This document shows positions 34,097 through 42,551 of a stretch of DNA of 64,000 nt, piece by piece. Source of the DNA: Austwickia sp. (lineage in GTDB: Bacteria > Actinomycetota > Actinomycetes > Actinomycetales > Dermatophilaceae); assembly GCA_016711265.1 (NCBI GenBank), contig JADJTI010000006.1, forward strand, positions 620,001 through 684,000. Reading direction: 5' to 3'. The notes beneath the pieces are model-generated. The model had not been told where the DNA came from and ran no database searches. It saw only the letters and a list, made by a program, of their open reading frames with translations. Made by a program: the position numbers and the translations under genes. Numbering within the stretch: position 1 is the first letter of the stretch; every line of letters starts with the position of its first letter.

Positions 34097-35338
34097 ATGC
34101 CGACGACGACTCCCGCGCCCGCCCGCCCGCCCATCCCTCGACAGCTGTGGGTCCTGATCGCGGCAGCGCTGGTCATCGCCCTGGGTTTCGGCCTGATTAC
34201 GCCGGTGCTGCCGCAGTACGCCCGCAGCTTCGACGTCGGCATCGCGGCCGCTTCGGTGATCGTGAGCGCGTTCGCGTTCATGCGGTTGGTCTTCGCACCC
34301 GCCGGTGGGGCGCTGATCGGCCGCTTCGGGGAACGGCCGGTCTATCTATGGGGTTTGATCATCGTCGCGGTGTCGACCGGAGCGACCGCCTTCGCCACGT
34401 CGTACTGGCAGTTGCTGCTCTTTCGGGGCCTGGGGGGCGTCGGCTCGACGATGTTCACGGTGTCGGCGATGGGTTTGATGGTCCGGCTGGCCCCGCCGGC
34501 CATTCGCGGCCGCGTCGCGTCGTACTACGGCTCGGCGTTCCTGATCGGCAACATCACCGGCCCGTTGGCGGGCAGCGCGTTGGCCGGCTTCGGGTATCGG
34601 GTGCCCTTCCTGGTGTACGCCGTCGCGCTGCTGATCGCGGTCACCCTGGTGTGGCGCCTGCTGTCGGGGGCATCCCTGCGTCCCGTACCGGGGGCGCCGG
34701 TGTTGCCGCCCCTGACGGTGCGCGAGGCGCTGCGGCATCCGAGCACCCCCAGTCTGCTGTGCTCGTTGGCGGCGAACGGCTGGATGAACTTCGGGGTCCG
34801 GGTGGCCCTGGTGCCCATGTTCGCGGCCGCGGTGCCCGGGATCGGTGCCGCCATGGCCGGGGTGCTGCTCACCGGATTCGCGGTCGGTAACGCGGCGGCG
34901 CTGCAGTTCTCGGGTCGACTCGTCGACCGGCATGGGCGCAGGCCCCTGGTCATCTCGGGCCTCGTGGTCAGCGGGGTGGCCACCCTCGGCTTCGGCTGGT
35001 CTTCCACCGTCCCGGTTGCCCTTGCCCTGTCGGTCCTGGCCGGCGGGGGAGCGGGTCTGGTCAATCCCGCCCAACAGGCGGCCGGCGCGGACATCGTGGG
35101 ATCCGAGCGCAGCGGCGGGTCGGTGCTGGCGATGTTCCAGATGTTCGGCGATGGCGGTGCCATCCTCGGCCCGATCCTGGCGGGGTGGGTCGCGGACACG
35201 GTGGGCTTCGGCTGGGCGTTCGCGCTCACCGGGCTGATCAGCCTCGCCGCCGCCGCGGCCTGGCTGCCTGCGCTCGAGACGATGCCGCGCCAGGATCGGC
35301 CCACCGCAGCCGGTGCGTCGGGCACCGTGGTGTCGTGA
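34097..35338 (+). CDS. MFS transporter (12 transmembrane segments, DHA1-like exporter)
   Basis: A 413-residue membrane protein with twelve hydrophobic segments. GLITPVLPQYARSFDVG follows helix 1. The motif A region between helices 2 and 3 reads GGALIGRFGERPVYL and its repeat in the second half GRLVDRHGRRPLVISG. AIRGRVASYYGSAFLIGNITGP corresponds to the proton-drug antiport motif C region. It probably exports a drug or metabolite. The ATG at 34097 has GATACT about nine bases upstream, so a near-leaderless mRNA is possible. The stop overlaps the first sirtuin gene as GTGA. Confidence 0.88.
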   Translation: MPTTTPAPARPPIPRQLWVLIAAALVIALGFGLITPVLPQYARSFDVGIAAASVIVSAFAFMRLVFAPAGGALIGRFGERPVYLWGLIIVAVSTGATAFATSYWQLLLFRGLGGVGSTMFTVSAMGLMVRLAPPAIRGRVASYYGSAFLIGNITGPLAGSALAGFGYRVPFLVYAVALLIAVTLVWRLLSGASLRPVPGAPVLPPLTVREALRHPSTPSLLCSLAANGWMNFGVRVALVPMFAAAVPGIGAAMAGVLLTGFAVGNAAALQFSGRLVDRHGRRPLVISGLVVSGVATLGFGWSSTVPVALALSVLAGGGAGLVNPAQQAAGADIVGSERSGGSVLAMFQMFGDGGAILGPILAGWVADTVGFGWAFALTGLISLAAAAAWLPALETMPRQDRPTAAGASGTVVS

Positions 35339-36189
35339 CCGGCTCGCTGACGGGCTCGCCGACCGGCGATGGACCCGTGACCCCCGACCCGTGCCCCGTG
35401 CCGCCTCAGGTGCTCGCCTGGGCGCGGTCGGCCCGCCGGGTCACCGTGCTCACCGGCGCGGGCATGTCCGCCGAGAGCGGGGTGCCGACCTTCCGTGGCA
35501 CCCGCACCGGCTTGTGGGCCCGGTTCGATCCCACCCGGTTGGCCACCCCGCAGGCCTGGCGGGCGGACCCGGACCTGGTGTGGGCCTGGTACCTGTGGCG
35601 GATCGCCCTGGTGCGGGCGGTGGCACCCAACGCCGGTCACCACGCGTTGGCGTGCTGGTCGCAGCTGCCCGGTGTGGACCTGCAGATCGCCACACAGAAC
35701 GTCGACGACCTCCACGAACGCGCCGGATCCAGCGTGCTCGCGCACGTGCACGGCTCGCTGGAGGCGTTCCGGTGCGACACCTGCGACCGCCCGTACGACG
35801 AGCCTGTGGTGCCAACGGACCCGCCGCGAGAGCGGGCGGCGCCGCCGTACTGCGGGCAGTGTCCGGGGCGCATCCGGCCCGGGGTCGTGTGGTTCGGGGA
35901 GGGGTTGCCCGGCGCGCCGTTCGAGGCGGCGGTGGGCGCCTGCCAGGCGGCCGACCTGGTGCTGGTCGTCGGCACGTCGGGCCTGGTGCATCCCGCGGCC
36001 GGGTTGCCGGCGCTGGCCCGGGCGCGCGGAATCCCGGTCGTCGAGGTCAACCCGCAGGAGAGCGCCCTGACGGACCAGGTCGACCACAGCTGGCGAGCCA
36101 CCGCCGCTCGCGCGCTACCAGGCCTGGTGGCAGCGTTGGCTTCGGGTGCCGCTGGGCGGGGTCCATCCGGGCCGGTCCCCAGCCCCTGA
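35335..36189 (+). CDS. Sirtuin (NAD-dependent protein deacylase), copy 1
   Basis: A 284-residue Sir2-family protein that removes acyl groups from lysine using NAD. Motifs are GAGMSAESGVPTFRG, IATQNVDDLHERAG, the catalytic histidine in HVHGSLEAF, the zinc cysteines FRCDTC and YCGQC, GVVWFGEGLP, VVGTSGLVHPA and VEVNPQE. The GTG at 35335 overlaps the MFS stop; another in-frame GTG at 35377 would remove a Gly/Ser/Thr-rich N-terminus and is also plausible. A paralogue starts 42 bases downstream. Confidence 0.9.
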   Translation: MTGSLTGSPTGDGPVTPDPCPVPPQVLAWARSARRVTVLTGAGMSAESGVPTFRGTRTGLWARFDPTRLATPQAWRADPDLVWAWYLWRIALVRAVAPNAGHHALACWSQLPGVDLQIATQNVDDLHERAGSSVLAHVHGSLEAFRCDTCDRPYDEPVVPTDPPRERAAPPYCGQCPGRIRPGVVWFGEGLPGAPFEAAVGACQAADLVLVVGTSGLVHPAAGLPALARARGIPVVEVNPQESALTDQVDHSWRATAARALPGLVAALASGAAGRGPSGPVPSP

Positions 36190-36231
36190 ACGACGCTGGT
36201 CCCTTCCGGTGCCGATGGGCAAGATGTCCCC

Positions 36232-36996
36232 ATGATCGAGGTTCCAGGCTGGGTCGCCTCCGTGGCCGCCGCGGCCCGCACGGTGTCCGTGTTGACCGGC
36301 GCGGGGATGTCCGCGGAGAGCGGGGTGCCGACGTTCCGGGACGCGGCGGAGGGCACCAGCCTCTGGGAGGACTACGACCCACAACTCCTGGTCAGTATCG
36401 ACTCCTGGTACGCCGACCCCGACCTGGTGTGGGCCTGGCACCTGTGGCTCGCCGGGTTGGTGCATCGAGCCGAGCCCAACCCCGGCCACCGGGCGCTGGC
36501 GGACTGGGCCTCGCGCGATGACGTCGAACTGCGGATCATCACCCAGAACATCGATGACCTGCACGAGCGAGCCGGCTCTCCGGTGCTGTCCCACCTGCAC
36601 GGCAACCTGTTCGCCTTCCGCTGCGCCGACTGCGGTCGGGAGTACGGCGAACCCGTGGAGTTCCTCTCCGAGCCGGAGCAGCGCCGCCGACCTCCGTCGT
36701 GCGGCCATTGCGGGGGGTTCATCCGCCCCGAGGTGGTGTGGTTCGGGGAGGCACTGCCCCATCAGGACATGGAAGACGCCGTGGACGCGATGCTCGACTC
36801 CGACCTGGTGCTGGTCGTTGGCACGTCCGGGATCGTGCAGCCGGCCGCGTCGCTGCCGGACATCGCTCGCGGCCACGGCACCGCGGTGGTCGAGATCAAC
36901 CCGGCACTCACCCGGCTCTCGGACCGGGTCGACTTCTGCTGGCGAGCGCCGGCCGGGCAGGCGCTCCCGGCCCTGACCTCCGCCATCGCCGGCTGA
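36232..36996 (+). CDS. Sirtuin (NAD-dependent protein deacylase), copy 2
   Basis: A 254-residue Sir2 protein clearly paralogous to the preceding gene. Motifs are GAGMSAESGVPTFRD, IITQNIDDLHERAG, HLHGNLFAF, zinc cysteines FRCADC and SCGHC, EVVWFGEALPH, VVGTSGIVQPA and VEINPAL. The two share long blocks such as ADPDLVWAWxLW. The ATG at 36232 has CAAGAT six bases upstream and no RBS. A strong hairpin terminator follows. Two adjacent sirtuins probably arose by tandem duplication and may differ in acyl preference. Confidence 0.92.
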   Translation: MIEVPGWVASVAAAARTVSVLTGAGMSAESGVPTFRDAAEGTSLWEDYDPQLLVSIDSWYADPDLVWAWHLWLAGLVHRAEPNPGHRALADWASRDDVELRIITQNIDDLHERAGSPVLSHLHGNLFAFRCADCGREYGEPVEFLSEPEQRRRPPSCGHCGGFIRPEVVWFGEALPHQDMEDAVDAMLDSDLVLVVGTSGIVQPAASLPDIARGHGTAVVEINPALTRLSDRVDFCWRAPAGQALPALTSAIAG

Positions 36997-37018
36997 ACCG
37001 GCTGAGCGTCCCGGTGAC

Positions 37019-37056
37019 GCGACAGACCCCCGGTGGGGAGGCCGGGGGTCTGTCGC
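37019..37056. terminator. Perfect 15-bp hairpin between convergent genes
   Basis: Arms 37019-37033 and 37042-37056 pair without mismatch around an eight-base loop. It lies after the second sirtuin gene and beyond the stop of the repeat-protein gene, so it could serve both directions. No U-run is present. Confidence 0.75.
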
Positions 37057-37111
37057 GCGCCGCCTGGGGAGGGGCGGCGGGAGTGGTGTCTGGGGTGCTG
37101 GTCCGGCGTGA

Positions 37112-37489
37112 TCAGCGCTTGGCGGCCTTGGAGGTCTTGATGACCTTCGCGGTCGGGGTCTTGGCTTTGGTGCACGTGGTGTTCTTGATGCCGGTGGTCT
37201 TGGCCTTGGTGCACGTGATGGCCTTGACTGTGCCGGCCTTGCCTTGGGTCTTGATGACTTTGCGCGCCCCGGTCGTGATGGACACGGGGTTGGTCTTGAC
37301 CACCCGGGCGGCCCGGGTCTTGATGACTTTGCTGCTCATACGAGTCTTAATGACCTTGCGAGCGCCGCTGGACACCGACATCGACACACCCTGGGCGGCG
37401 GCGGCCTGAGCGCCGGCGGCTTCGGCTGCGGTGGCGCCGGTCATCAGCAGCGCGGCGGAAAGGGCAATGGCGGAAAATGACTTGCGCAC
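37112..37489 (-). CDS. Secreted lysine-rich protein with KVIKT repeats
   Basis: A 125-residue protein with a signal peptide (VRKSFSAIALSAALLMTGAT, cleavage likely after AEA). The mature part is very basic and contains the word KVIKT four times (ARKVIKTR, SSKVIKTR, ARKVIKTQ, AKVIKTSK) plus ARVVKT, and two TCTKAKT words whose cysteines could form a disulphide. No enzyme motif is present; binding to anionic wall polymers, DNA or polyphosphate would suit its charge but is inference. The GTG at 37489 has GGGAG at five-base spacing. A perfect 9-bp inverted repeat lies in its leader. The family is not recognised. Confidence 0.75.
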   Translation of the reverse strand: MRKSFSAIALSAALLMTGATAAEAAGAQAAAAQGVSMSVSSGARKVIKTRMSSKVIKTRAARVVKTNPVSITTGARKVIKTQGKAGTVKAITCTKAKTTGIKNTTCTKAKTPTAKVIKTSKAAKR

Positions 37490-37511
37490 GAGTGCTCCCG
37501 ACTCAGTAGTG

Positions 37512-37535
37512 GATTCACCTGCCTCAAGGTGAATC
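37512..37535 (-). promoter_or_regulatory. Perfect 9-bp inverted repeat in the KVIKT gene leader
   Basis: GATTCACCT-GCCTCA-AGGTGAATC lies 23 bases before the GTG start. It may be an operator or an mRNA hairpin close to the ribosome-binding site. Confidence 0.6.
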
Positions 37536-37692
37536 TGTGATGCGCCTCCCACGTCGTCCGGGAACTTTTGCGGCTGAAGAACATTGACGTTTCTTTACCC
37601 TACCTTGGTCATCCGCATACGTTCGGATAACAGCGCGTTGCAGCACTACCCGATGCGTCGTTATGAGCTGGCCTCCGGACCGCGCTGAGTGA

Positions 37693-38118
37693 TCAGCGCA
37701 CCCCGCCTCCGCGGCCGGCCCGATCGGCACGCGAGCGCTCGTCTTTCACGAGCGTGTTGAGCAGCATCGAGACGAACGAGATGATCAGGGCGCCGATGAT
37801 GGCCGACCAGAAGAACGAGTCCACGTAGAAGTCCAACCCGAGGGCGCCCGCGATGGCCGCCGTGACCGCCAACAGGATCGCGTTCACCACGATGGTGAAC
37901 AGCCCGAGTGTCACCACGATCATCGGCAGGCTGAAGAGTGTGAGCATCGGCTTCATGACGGCGTTGACGACGCCGAAGACGATCGCCACCAGCACGATGG
38001 TGATCAAGCGGTTCGACAGCTCGGGGGCCTGCTCGCCGAGTCGGATGTCGGGCAGGGCGATGGCGGCCAGCCATAGGGCGACACCGTTGACGGCCGTTTT
38101 GAGGGCAAAAGTGCGCAT
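37693..38118 (-). CDS. Phage-holin-like (PF04020-type) membrane protein
   Basis: A 141-residue protein with four hydrophobic segments. The family pattern LVAIVFGVVNAVMKPMLTLFSLPMIVVTLG is clear (split here by residue groups), together with DFYVDSFFWSAIIGALIISFVSML. Despite the family name these proteins are widespread chromosomal membrane proteins of unknown role, not lysis genes. The C-terminus is charged. No RBS is obvious before the ATG at 38118. It is divergent from hisC. Confidence 0.85.
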   Translation of the reverse strand: MRTFALKTAVNGVALWLAAIALPDIRLGEQAPELSNRLITIVLVAIVFGVVNAVMKPMLTLFSLPMIVVTLGLFTIVVNAILLAVTAAIAGALGLDFYVDSFFWSAIIGALIISFVSMLLNTLVKDERSRADRAGRGGGVR

Positions 38119-38257
38119 GGGCCCATGTTTCCATTCGCGAGCGTTCCCGTCCTGGGGGCCGGTCTGGTCCGCTCATCGGTGAGCCGGTCACGTTGCTGGC
38201 CGCCTGATCAGCGGACGCACTCGACACCCTTCGGGTTCGGTCGTCGCAGCGGCCCTC

Positions 38258-38271
38258 TACGCTACCCACCA
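38258..38271 (+). promoter_or_regulatory. Leaderless promoter of hisC
   Basis: TACGCT at 38258-38263 is followed by seven bases and the ATG at 38271, without a ribosome-binding site. Confidence 0.45.
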
Positions 38272-39383
38272 TGACCGAACCGAACACCGATGCCTCGACG
38301 TCCCCGGTGATCCTGCGGGAGGCCCTGGACATGGTCCCCGCCTATCAGCCCGGCAAGCGCCCCACCCCCCGGCCGGGGGTGCCGAGTTACAAGGCGAGCA
38401 GCAACGAGAACCCCTATCCGCCGCTGCCCTCGGTGGTGGCCGCGGTCCACCAAGCCGGTGAGCAGGCCAACCGGTACCCGGACATGTTCTGTGTCGACCT
38501 CACGCAGACGCTGGCCGACCAGCTCGGCGTACCGGAAACCGACATCGTGGTCGGAACCGGCAGCTCAGGTGTCTTGTCCCAACTGATCAACGCAACCACG
38601 GCGGCCGGCGACTCGGTGGTCTACGCCTGGCGCAGCTTCGAGGCCTACCCGATCATGGTCGCCCTGACCGGGGCGCGCTCGATCCGGGTGCCGTTGACCG
38701 CCGACGCGCGCCACGACCTGCCCGCCATGGCTGCCGCCATCGACGACACCACCCGGGTGGTGCTGGTGTGCACCCCGAACAACCCCACCGGTCCGGCGAT
38801 TACCCAGGCGGAGCTGGATGACTTCGTGGCGCAGGTCCCCCAGCGGGTGCTGGTTGTGATCGACGAGGCGTACCTGGAGTTCAACCAGGACCCGGCCACG
38901 GTGGACGGGCTCGCGACCTACCGTGCCCACCCCAACGTCATGGTGCTGCGTACCTTCAGCAAGGCCTATGGTCTGGCCGGCCTGCGGGTCGGTTACGGGG
39001 TCGCCCATGCTCCGGTGGCCCAGGCGCTGCGCAAGTGTGCGGTGCCGTTCGGGGTGAGTCACACCGCGCAGCTCGCGGCGCTGGCAAGCCTGTCCGCTCG
39101 GGATGAGCTGCTCGTGCGCGTCAAGGACATCGTCGCCGAGCGAGACCGGGTGGTGGCGGGGTTGACGGAGCAGGGTTGGGACCTGCCCGACACCCAGGCC
39201 AACTTCGTGTGGCTGGCGCTGGGCGAGCAGAGCGCGGACTTCGCGGCGTTCGCCAACGAGGCCGGACTGTCGCTGCGCCCGTTCGCGGGCGAAGGAGTTC
39301 GCTGCTCGATCGACATCCCGGCGTCCAACGACCTCCTGCTGAAGGTGGCCGGCCAGTGGCGGAAGCGTCAGGCGGCCGGGTGA
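38271..39383 (+). CDS. hisC: Histidinol-phosphate aminotransferase
   Basis: A 370-residue fold-type I PLP enzyme. Visible blocks are SYKASSNENPYPPLPSV, VGTGSSGVLSQLI, VCTPNNPTGPAI, VVIDEAYLEF and the PLP lysine in LRTFSKAYGLAGLRVGYG, with the final RCSID arginine that binds the substrate carboxylate. In histidine synthesis it converts imidazole acetol phosphate to histidinol phosphate. It is isolated from other his genes, so it may instead serve aromatic amino acids. Its last 16 bases overlap the convergent DUF3592-like gene. Confidence 0.9.
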   Translation: MTEPNTDASTSPVILREALDMVPAYQPGKRPTPRPGVPSYKASSNENPYPPLPSVVAAVHQAGEQANRYPDMFCVDLTQTLADQLGVPETDIVVGTGSSGVLSQLINATTAAGDSVVYAWRSFEAYPIMVALTGARSIRVPLTADARHDLPAMAAAIDDTTRVVLVCTPNNPTGPAITQAELDDFVAQVPQRVLVVIDEAYLEFNQDPATVDGLATYRAHPNVMVLRTFSKAYGLAGLRVGYGVAHAPVAQALRKCAVPFGVSHTAQLAALASLSARDELLVRVKDIVAERDRVVAGLTEQGWDLPDTQANFVWLALGEQSADFAAFANEAGLSLRPFAGEGVRCSIDIPASNDLLLKVAGQWRKRQAAG

Positions 39384-39934
39384 GAGCGGCGGCCCCGGGC
39401 CTGGGGAGCCCGGGTGTGCGAGAACGGAGGGGAGGCTGGGGACGCCGGCACCTGCGGACCCGCCGCTGAGGCGTCCCCGGCGGTGTGCCGCTGAGCGTGG
39501 TCCACCGCCGGTCGCCAGCGGCGCCACCGGCGCAGGCCGTACCGGGTCACCAACAGCGCCAAGCTCAGCAGAAGCGCGCTGTCCAGCACCGCGCGCCAGC
39601 CCGTCATGGTCAGCTCCGTCGCCGGATCCTGGGCGACGTGGGCGACGTGGACGACGTCCCCGGGTTCCACGCCGAACAGCCCCGGGCGGCCCAGCGGACG
39701 TACCTGGTCTTGGCCGTGGTGGGTGAACCTCGCCCGGCACGGCTCGGACCGGACGATCTCGGGCGGGCACCACACCACCGTCGCCGTCACCGCATCCGCC
39801 CCCGCGTGACTGATCGTCCGCCAGGTCTGGGGAATGGCCACGCACCACAGCAGGACGGCCAGGTTGGCGAGCACCGCCAGGGCTATGACCTGGGATGAAA
39901 GAACCGCCCGTCGGGGTCGCGAGGGTCCGCGCAT
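39368..39934 (-). CDS. DUF3592-like membrane protein with two transmembrane segments
   Basis: A 188-residue protein: a basic N-terminus, one hydrophobic helix (VIALAVLANLAVLLWCVAIP), an extracytoplasmic domain of about 85 residues (ATVVWCPPEIVRSEPCRARF, VEPGDVVHVAHVAQDP), a second helix (DSALLLSLALLVT) and a basic tail. The layout and the VEPGDxVxVxxxxxDP block fit DUF3592. The ATG at 39934 has GAGGAG six bases upstream. Its 3' end overlaps hisC by 16 bases in the opposite direction. Confidence 0.7.
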   Translation of the reverse strand: MRGPSRPRRAVLSSQVIALAVLANLAVLLWCVAIPQTWRTISHAGADAVTATVVWCPPEIVRSEPCRARFTHHGQDQVRPLGRPGLFGVEPGDVVHVAHVAQDPATELTMTGWRAVLDSALLLSLALLVTRYGLRRWRRWRPAVDHAQRHTAGDASAAGPQVPASPASPPFSHTRAPQARGRRSHPAA

Positions 39935-40174
39935 AGTGTTCTCCTCGGCACGAAACCGCCCGAGGTGAGGATTTTCCGGCGTACTCACGGCGAACCGACA
40001 TGGTCCGGCTGTGGGGGCTGTCAAAAGGGCGTGGGCCCGGTACGGTGACGATCACGGCGTGCGTCTGTGACCTGGAGCACCCGTGGTTTACCCCAACGAC
40101 CCGCGGCGGCACGCGTCGCGACGCTCGTCGTCCGACGGCCCGACCGGCCTGCGGACCTGTGAACAGGAGTGGCC

Positions 40175-41479
40175 ATGCAGGACGACCCCCGCGGCGCCCA
40201 CGGGCCGGACGGCGCTGAGGCCGCCGCTCATGGCAACCAGCTGCAGCGCGGTTTCGGTGAAGGATCCTCCAGCGGCGTGGATCACCACGTCAGCGTGGTG
40301 GGCGAGGCGAAGTACCTCTCCGACGGTGGCCCGGAGACCATCCGGTTCATCGACCAGAACGGTTTTCGGATCCGCAACGAGGTGAACCTGCCCTACGACC
40401 CGTGGGTCGACGTACTCACCGAGCAGGACGGCCGCGATCTCTACCGCGACATGGCGTTGATCAGGCGTTTCGACGCCGAGGGTACGGCGCTCCAGCGGCA
40501 GGGCGAGCTCGGCCTCTGGCCATCGCTGCTGGGCCAGGAAGCCGCCCAGGTGGGCATCGGCCGGGCCATGAAACCGCAGGACTACGCGTTCCCGTCGTAC
40601 CGCGAACACGGGGTGGCCTACTGCCGCGACGTCGACCCGCTGCACATCTACGGGATGTTCCGGGGCGTGGACAACGGCGCGTGGGACCCCAAGGAACGCA
40701 ACTTCCACCTCTACACGATCGTCATCGGCAACCAGGCGCTGCAGGCCGTGGGGTACGCGATGGGCGTTCAGCGCGACGGTGACTACGGGACCGGGGACCC
40801 GTCGCGAGACACGGCAGTGGTCACCTTCTTCGGTGACGGGGCGACCAGCCAGGGCGACATCAACGAGTCGTTCGTGTTCGCGGCGGTCAACCAGTGCCCG
40901 ATCGTGTTCTTCTGCCAGAACAACCAGTGGGCGATCTCCGAACGCAACGAGCGACAGACCCAGATCCCGTTGTACCAACGGGCGCGCGGGTTCGGCTTCC
41001 CCGGGGTGCGCGTCGACGGCAACGACGTCCTGGCCGTGTACGCCGTCGCCCAACACGCCCTGGAATGGGCGCGCAGCGGCCAGGGTCCCTTCCTCATCGA
41101 GGCCTACACCTACCGGATGGCGCCGCACACCACCTCCGACGACCCCTCGAAGTACCGCGACTCGGCCGAGGTGGACCTGTGGCGCGATCGGGATCCGTTG
41201 CTGCGCCTGAAGTCCTTCTTGCTGTCGCTGCACGAGACGGAGGAGTCCTTCTTCACCGGGGTCGACGCCGAGGCCGATGAACTGGCGGCGCGGTTGCGGG
41301 CGGGGGTGCAGGCGATGACCGATCCACCGCCGAGCTCGATGTTTGACCACGTGTACGTCGAGCCGCACCCGGGCCTGGAGGCCGAGAAGGCCGCGTTCCT
41401 GGCCTATCACGCCTCCTTCACCGACAGCGCAGGCGATACTGCCGCCGATGTCGCGAGCGGATCAGGAGCGCAGGCATGA
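40175..41479 (+). CDS. pdhA: 2-oxoacid dehydrogenase E1 alpha subunit, second cluster
   Basis: A 434-residue thiamine diphosphate subunit distinct from the one at 18757. The thiamine motif is FFGDGATSQGDINESFVFAA with FFCQNNQWAIS. Other blocks are GLWPSLLGQEAAQVG, AFPSYREHGVAY, and TYRMAPHTTSDDPSKYRD. The ATG at 40175 follows AGGAG by five bases. The substrate could be pyruvate or branched-chain 2-oxoacids. Its stop overlaps the E1beta start as ATGA. Sequence differences from the first cluster across the whole length show two separate complexes rather than a recent duplication. Confidence 0.93.
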   Translation: MQDDPRGAHGPDGAEAAAHGNQLQRGFGEGSSSGVDHHVSVVGEAKYLSDGGPETIRFIDQNGFRIRNEVNLPYDPWVDVLTEQDGRDLYRDMALIRRFDAEGTALQRQGELGLWPSLLGQEAAQVGIGRAMKPQDYAFPSYREHGVAYCRDVDPLHIYGMFRGVDNGAWDPKERNFHLYTIVIGNQALQAVGYAMGVQRDGDYGTGDPSRDTAVVTFFGDGATSQGDINESFVFAAVNQCPIVFFCQNNQWAISERNERQTQIPLYQRARGFGFPGVRVDGNDVLAVYAVAQHALEWARSGQGPFLIEAYTYRMAPHTTSDDPSKYRDSAEVDLWRDRDPLLRLKSFLLSLHETEESFFTGVDAEADELAARLRAGVQAMTDPPPSSMFDHVYVEPHPGLEAEKAAFLAYHASFTDSAGDTAADVASGSGAQA

Positions 41480-42501
41480 GTACGACGACCGCCACCAACC
41501 GCGATCAGGCCGGCGCGGGCAGCACGCAGCTCACGATGGCCAAGGCGCTGAACGCCGGGCTGCGCCGAGCCCTCGAGACCGACCCCAAAGTCGTGGTGAT
41601 GGGGCTCGACGTCGGACGTCTCGGCGGGGTCTTCCGGGTCACCGAGGGCCTGCAGAAGGATTTCGGCGAGGCGCGCGTCGTCGACACGCCATTGGCCGAG
41701 TCCGGCATCGTCGGTACGGCCGTGGGCCTGGCGCTGCGGGGGTACCGGCCGGTCGTGGAGATCCAGTTCGACGGGTTCGTCTACCCGGCGTTCGATCACA
41801 TCACCTCGCAGCTGGCCAAAATGCACGCCCGAGCGCTCGGGAAGATCACCCTGCCGGTGGTTATCCGGATCCCGTGCGGTGGCGGCATCGGCGCCGTTGA
41901 GCATCACAGCGAGTCCAATGAGGCCTACTTCGCCCACAGCGCCGGCCTCAAGCTGGTCACCTGCAGCAACGCCGAGGATGCCTACTGGATGATCCAGCAG
42001 GCGATCGCCACGGATGACCCGGTGATCATGTTCGAGCCCAAGCGTCGCTACCACGACCGCGGCCCGGTGGACACCTCGGCCGGCTCCGCTCCCCGCACGC
42101 TGTTCGAGGCGGCGGTGCTGCGCTCGGGAACCCGCGCGACGATCGCCTGCTACGGGCCGATGGTCAAGACCTGTCTGCAGGCCGCGGCCGCCGCCGAGCA
42201 GGAGGGCATCGACCTGGAGGTCATCGACCTACGCGGGCTGAACCCGCTGGACATGCCGGTGCTGATCGAGTCGGTGCGCAAGACCGGCCGTCTGATCGTG
42301 GTGCATGAGGCCAGCTCGTTCGCTGGTCTGGGCGCCGAGATCAGTGCCCAGATCACCCAGGAGTGCTTCTACCACCTGGAAGCTCCCGTCCTGCGGGTGA
42401 CCGGCTACTCGATCCCCTACCCGCCGAGCAAGGTCGAGGAGGCTTTCCTACCCGACCTGGACCGCATCCTCGACGCGGTCGACCGCTCGCTGGCGTATTG
42501 A
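41476..42501 (+). CDS. pdhB: 2-oxoacid dehydrogenase E1 beta subunit, second cluster
   Basis: A 341-residue transketolase-type subunit. Visible blocks are VVMGLDVGRLGGVFRVTEGL, VVDTPLAESGIVGTAVG, FDGFVYPAFDHI, GGGIGAVEHHSESNEAYFAH, VVHEASSFAGLGAEI and the final YPPSKVEEAFLPDLDRIL. GLDVG replaces the usual GEDVG, so the conserved glutamate of that loop is leucine-aspartate here. It is the middle gene of a coupled operon, with the E2 gene 50 bases downstream. Confidence 0.93.
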   Translation: MSTTTATNRDQAGAGSTQLTMAKALNAGLRRALETDPKVVVMGLDVGRLGGVFRVTEGLQKDFGEARVVDTPLAESGIVGTAVGLALRGYRPVVEIQFDGFVYPAFDHITSQLAKMHARALGKITLPVVIRIPCGGGIGAVEHHSESNEAYFAHSAGLKLVTCSNAEDAYWMIQQAIATDDPVIMFEPKRRYHDRGPVDTSAGSAPRTLFEAAVLRSGTRATIACYGPMVKTCLQAAAAAEQEGIDLEVIDLRGLNPLDMPVLIESVRKTGRLIVVHEASSFAGLGAEISAQITQECFYHLEAPVLRVTGYSIPYPPSKVEEAFLPDLDRILDAVDRSLAY

Positions 42502-42551
42502 GAGCGCACCGAGAGCGTACTGAGCAGGCTTGAGAGGACGGGGAAGACGAC

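Noticed and set aside
33976..34281. 101-codon reverse frame upstream of the MFS gene
   Set aside because: Overlaps the MFS coding start in antisense and has no motif; the region is better read as promoter DNA.
37693..38118. Holin-family protein as a sign of a prophage
   Set aside because: This family is a common chromosomal membrane protein and no phage gene is nearby.
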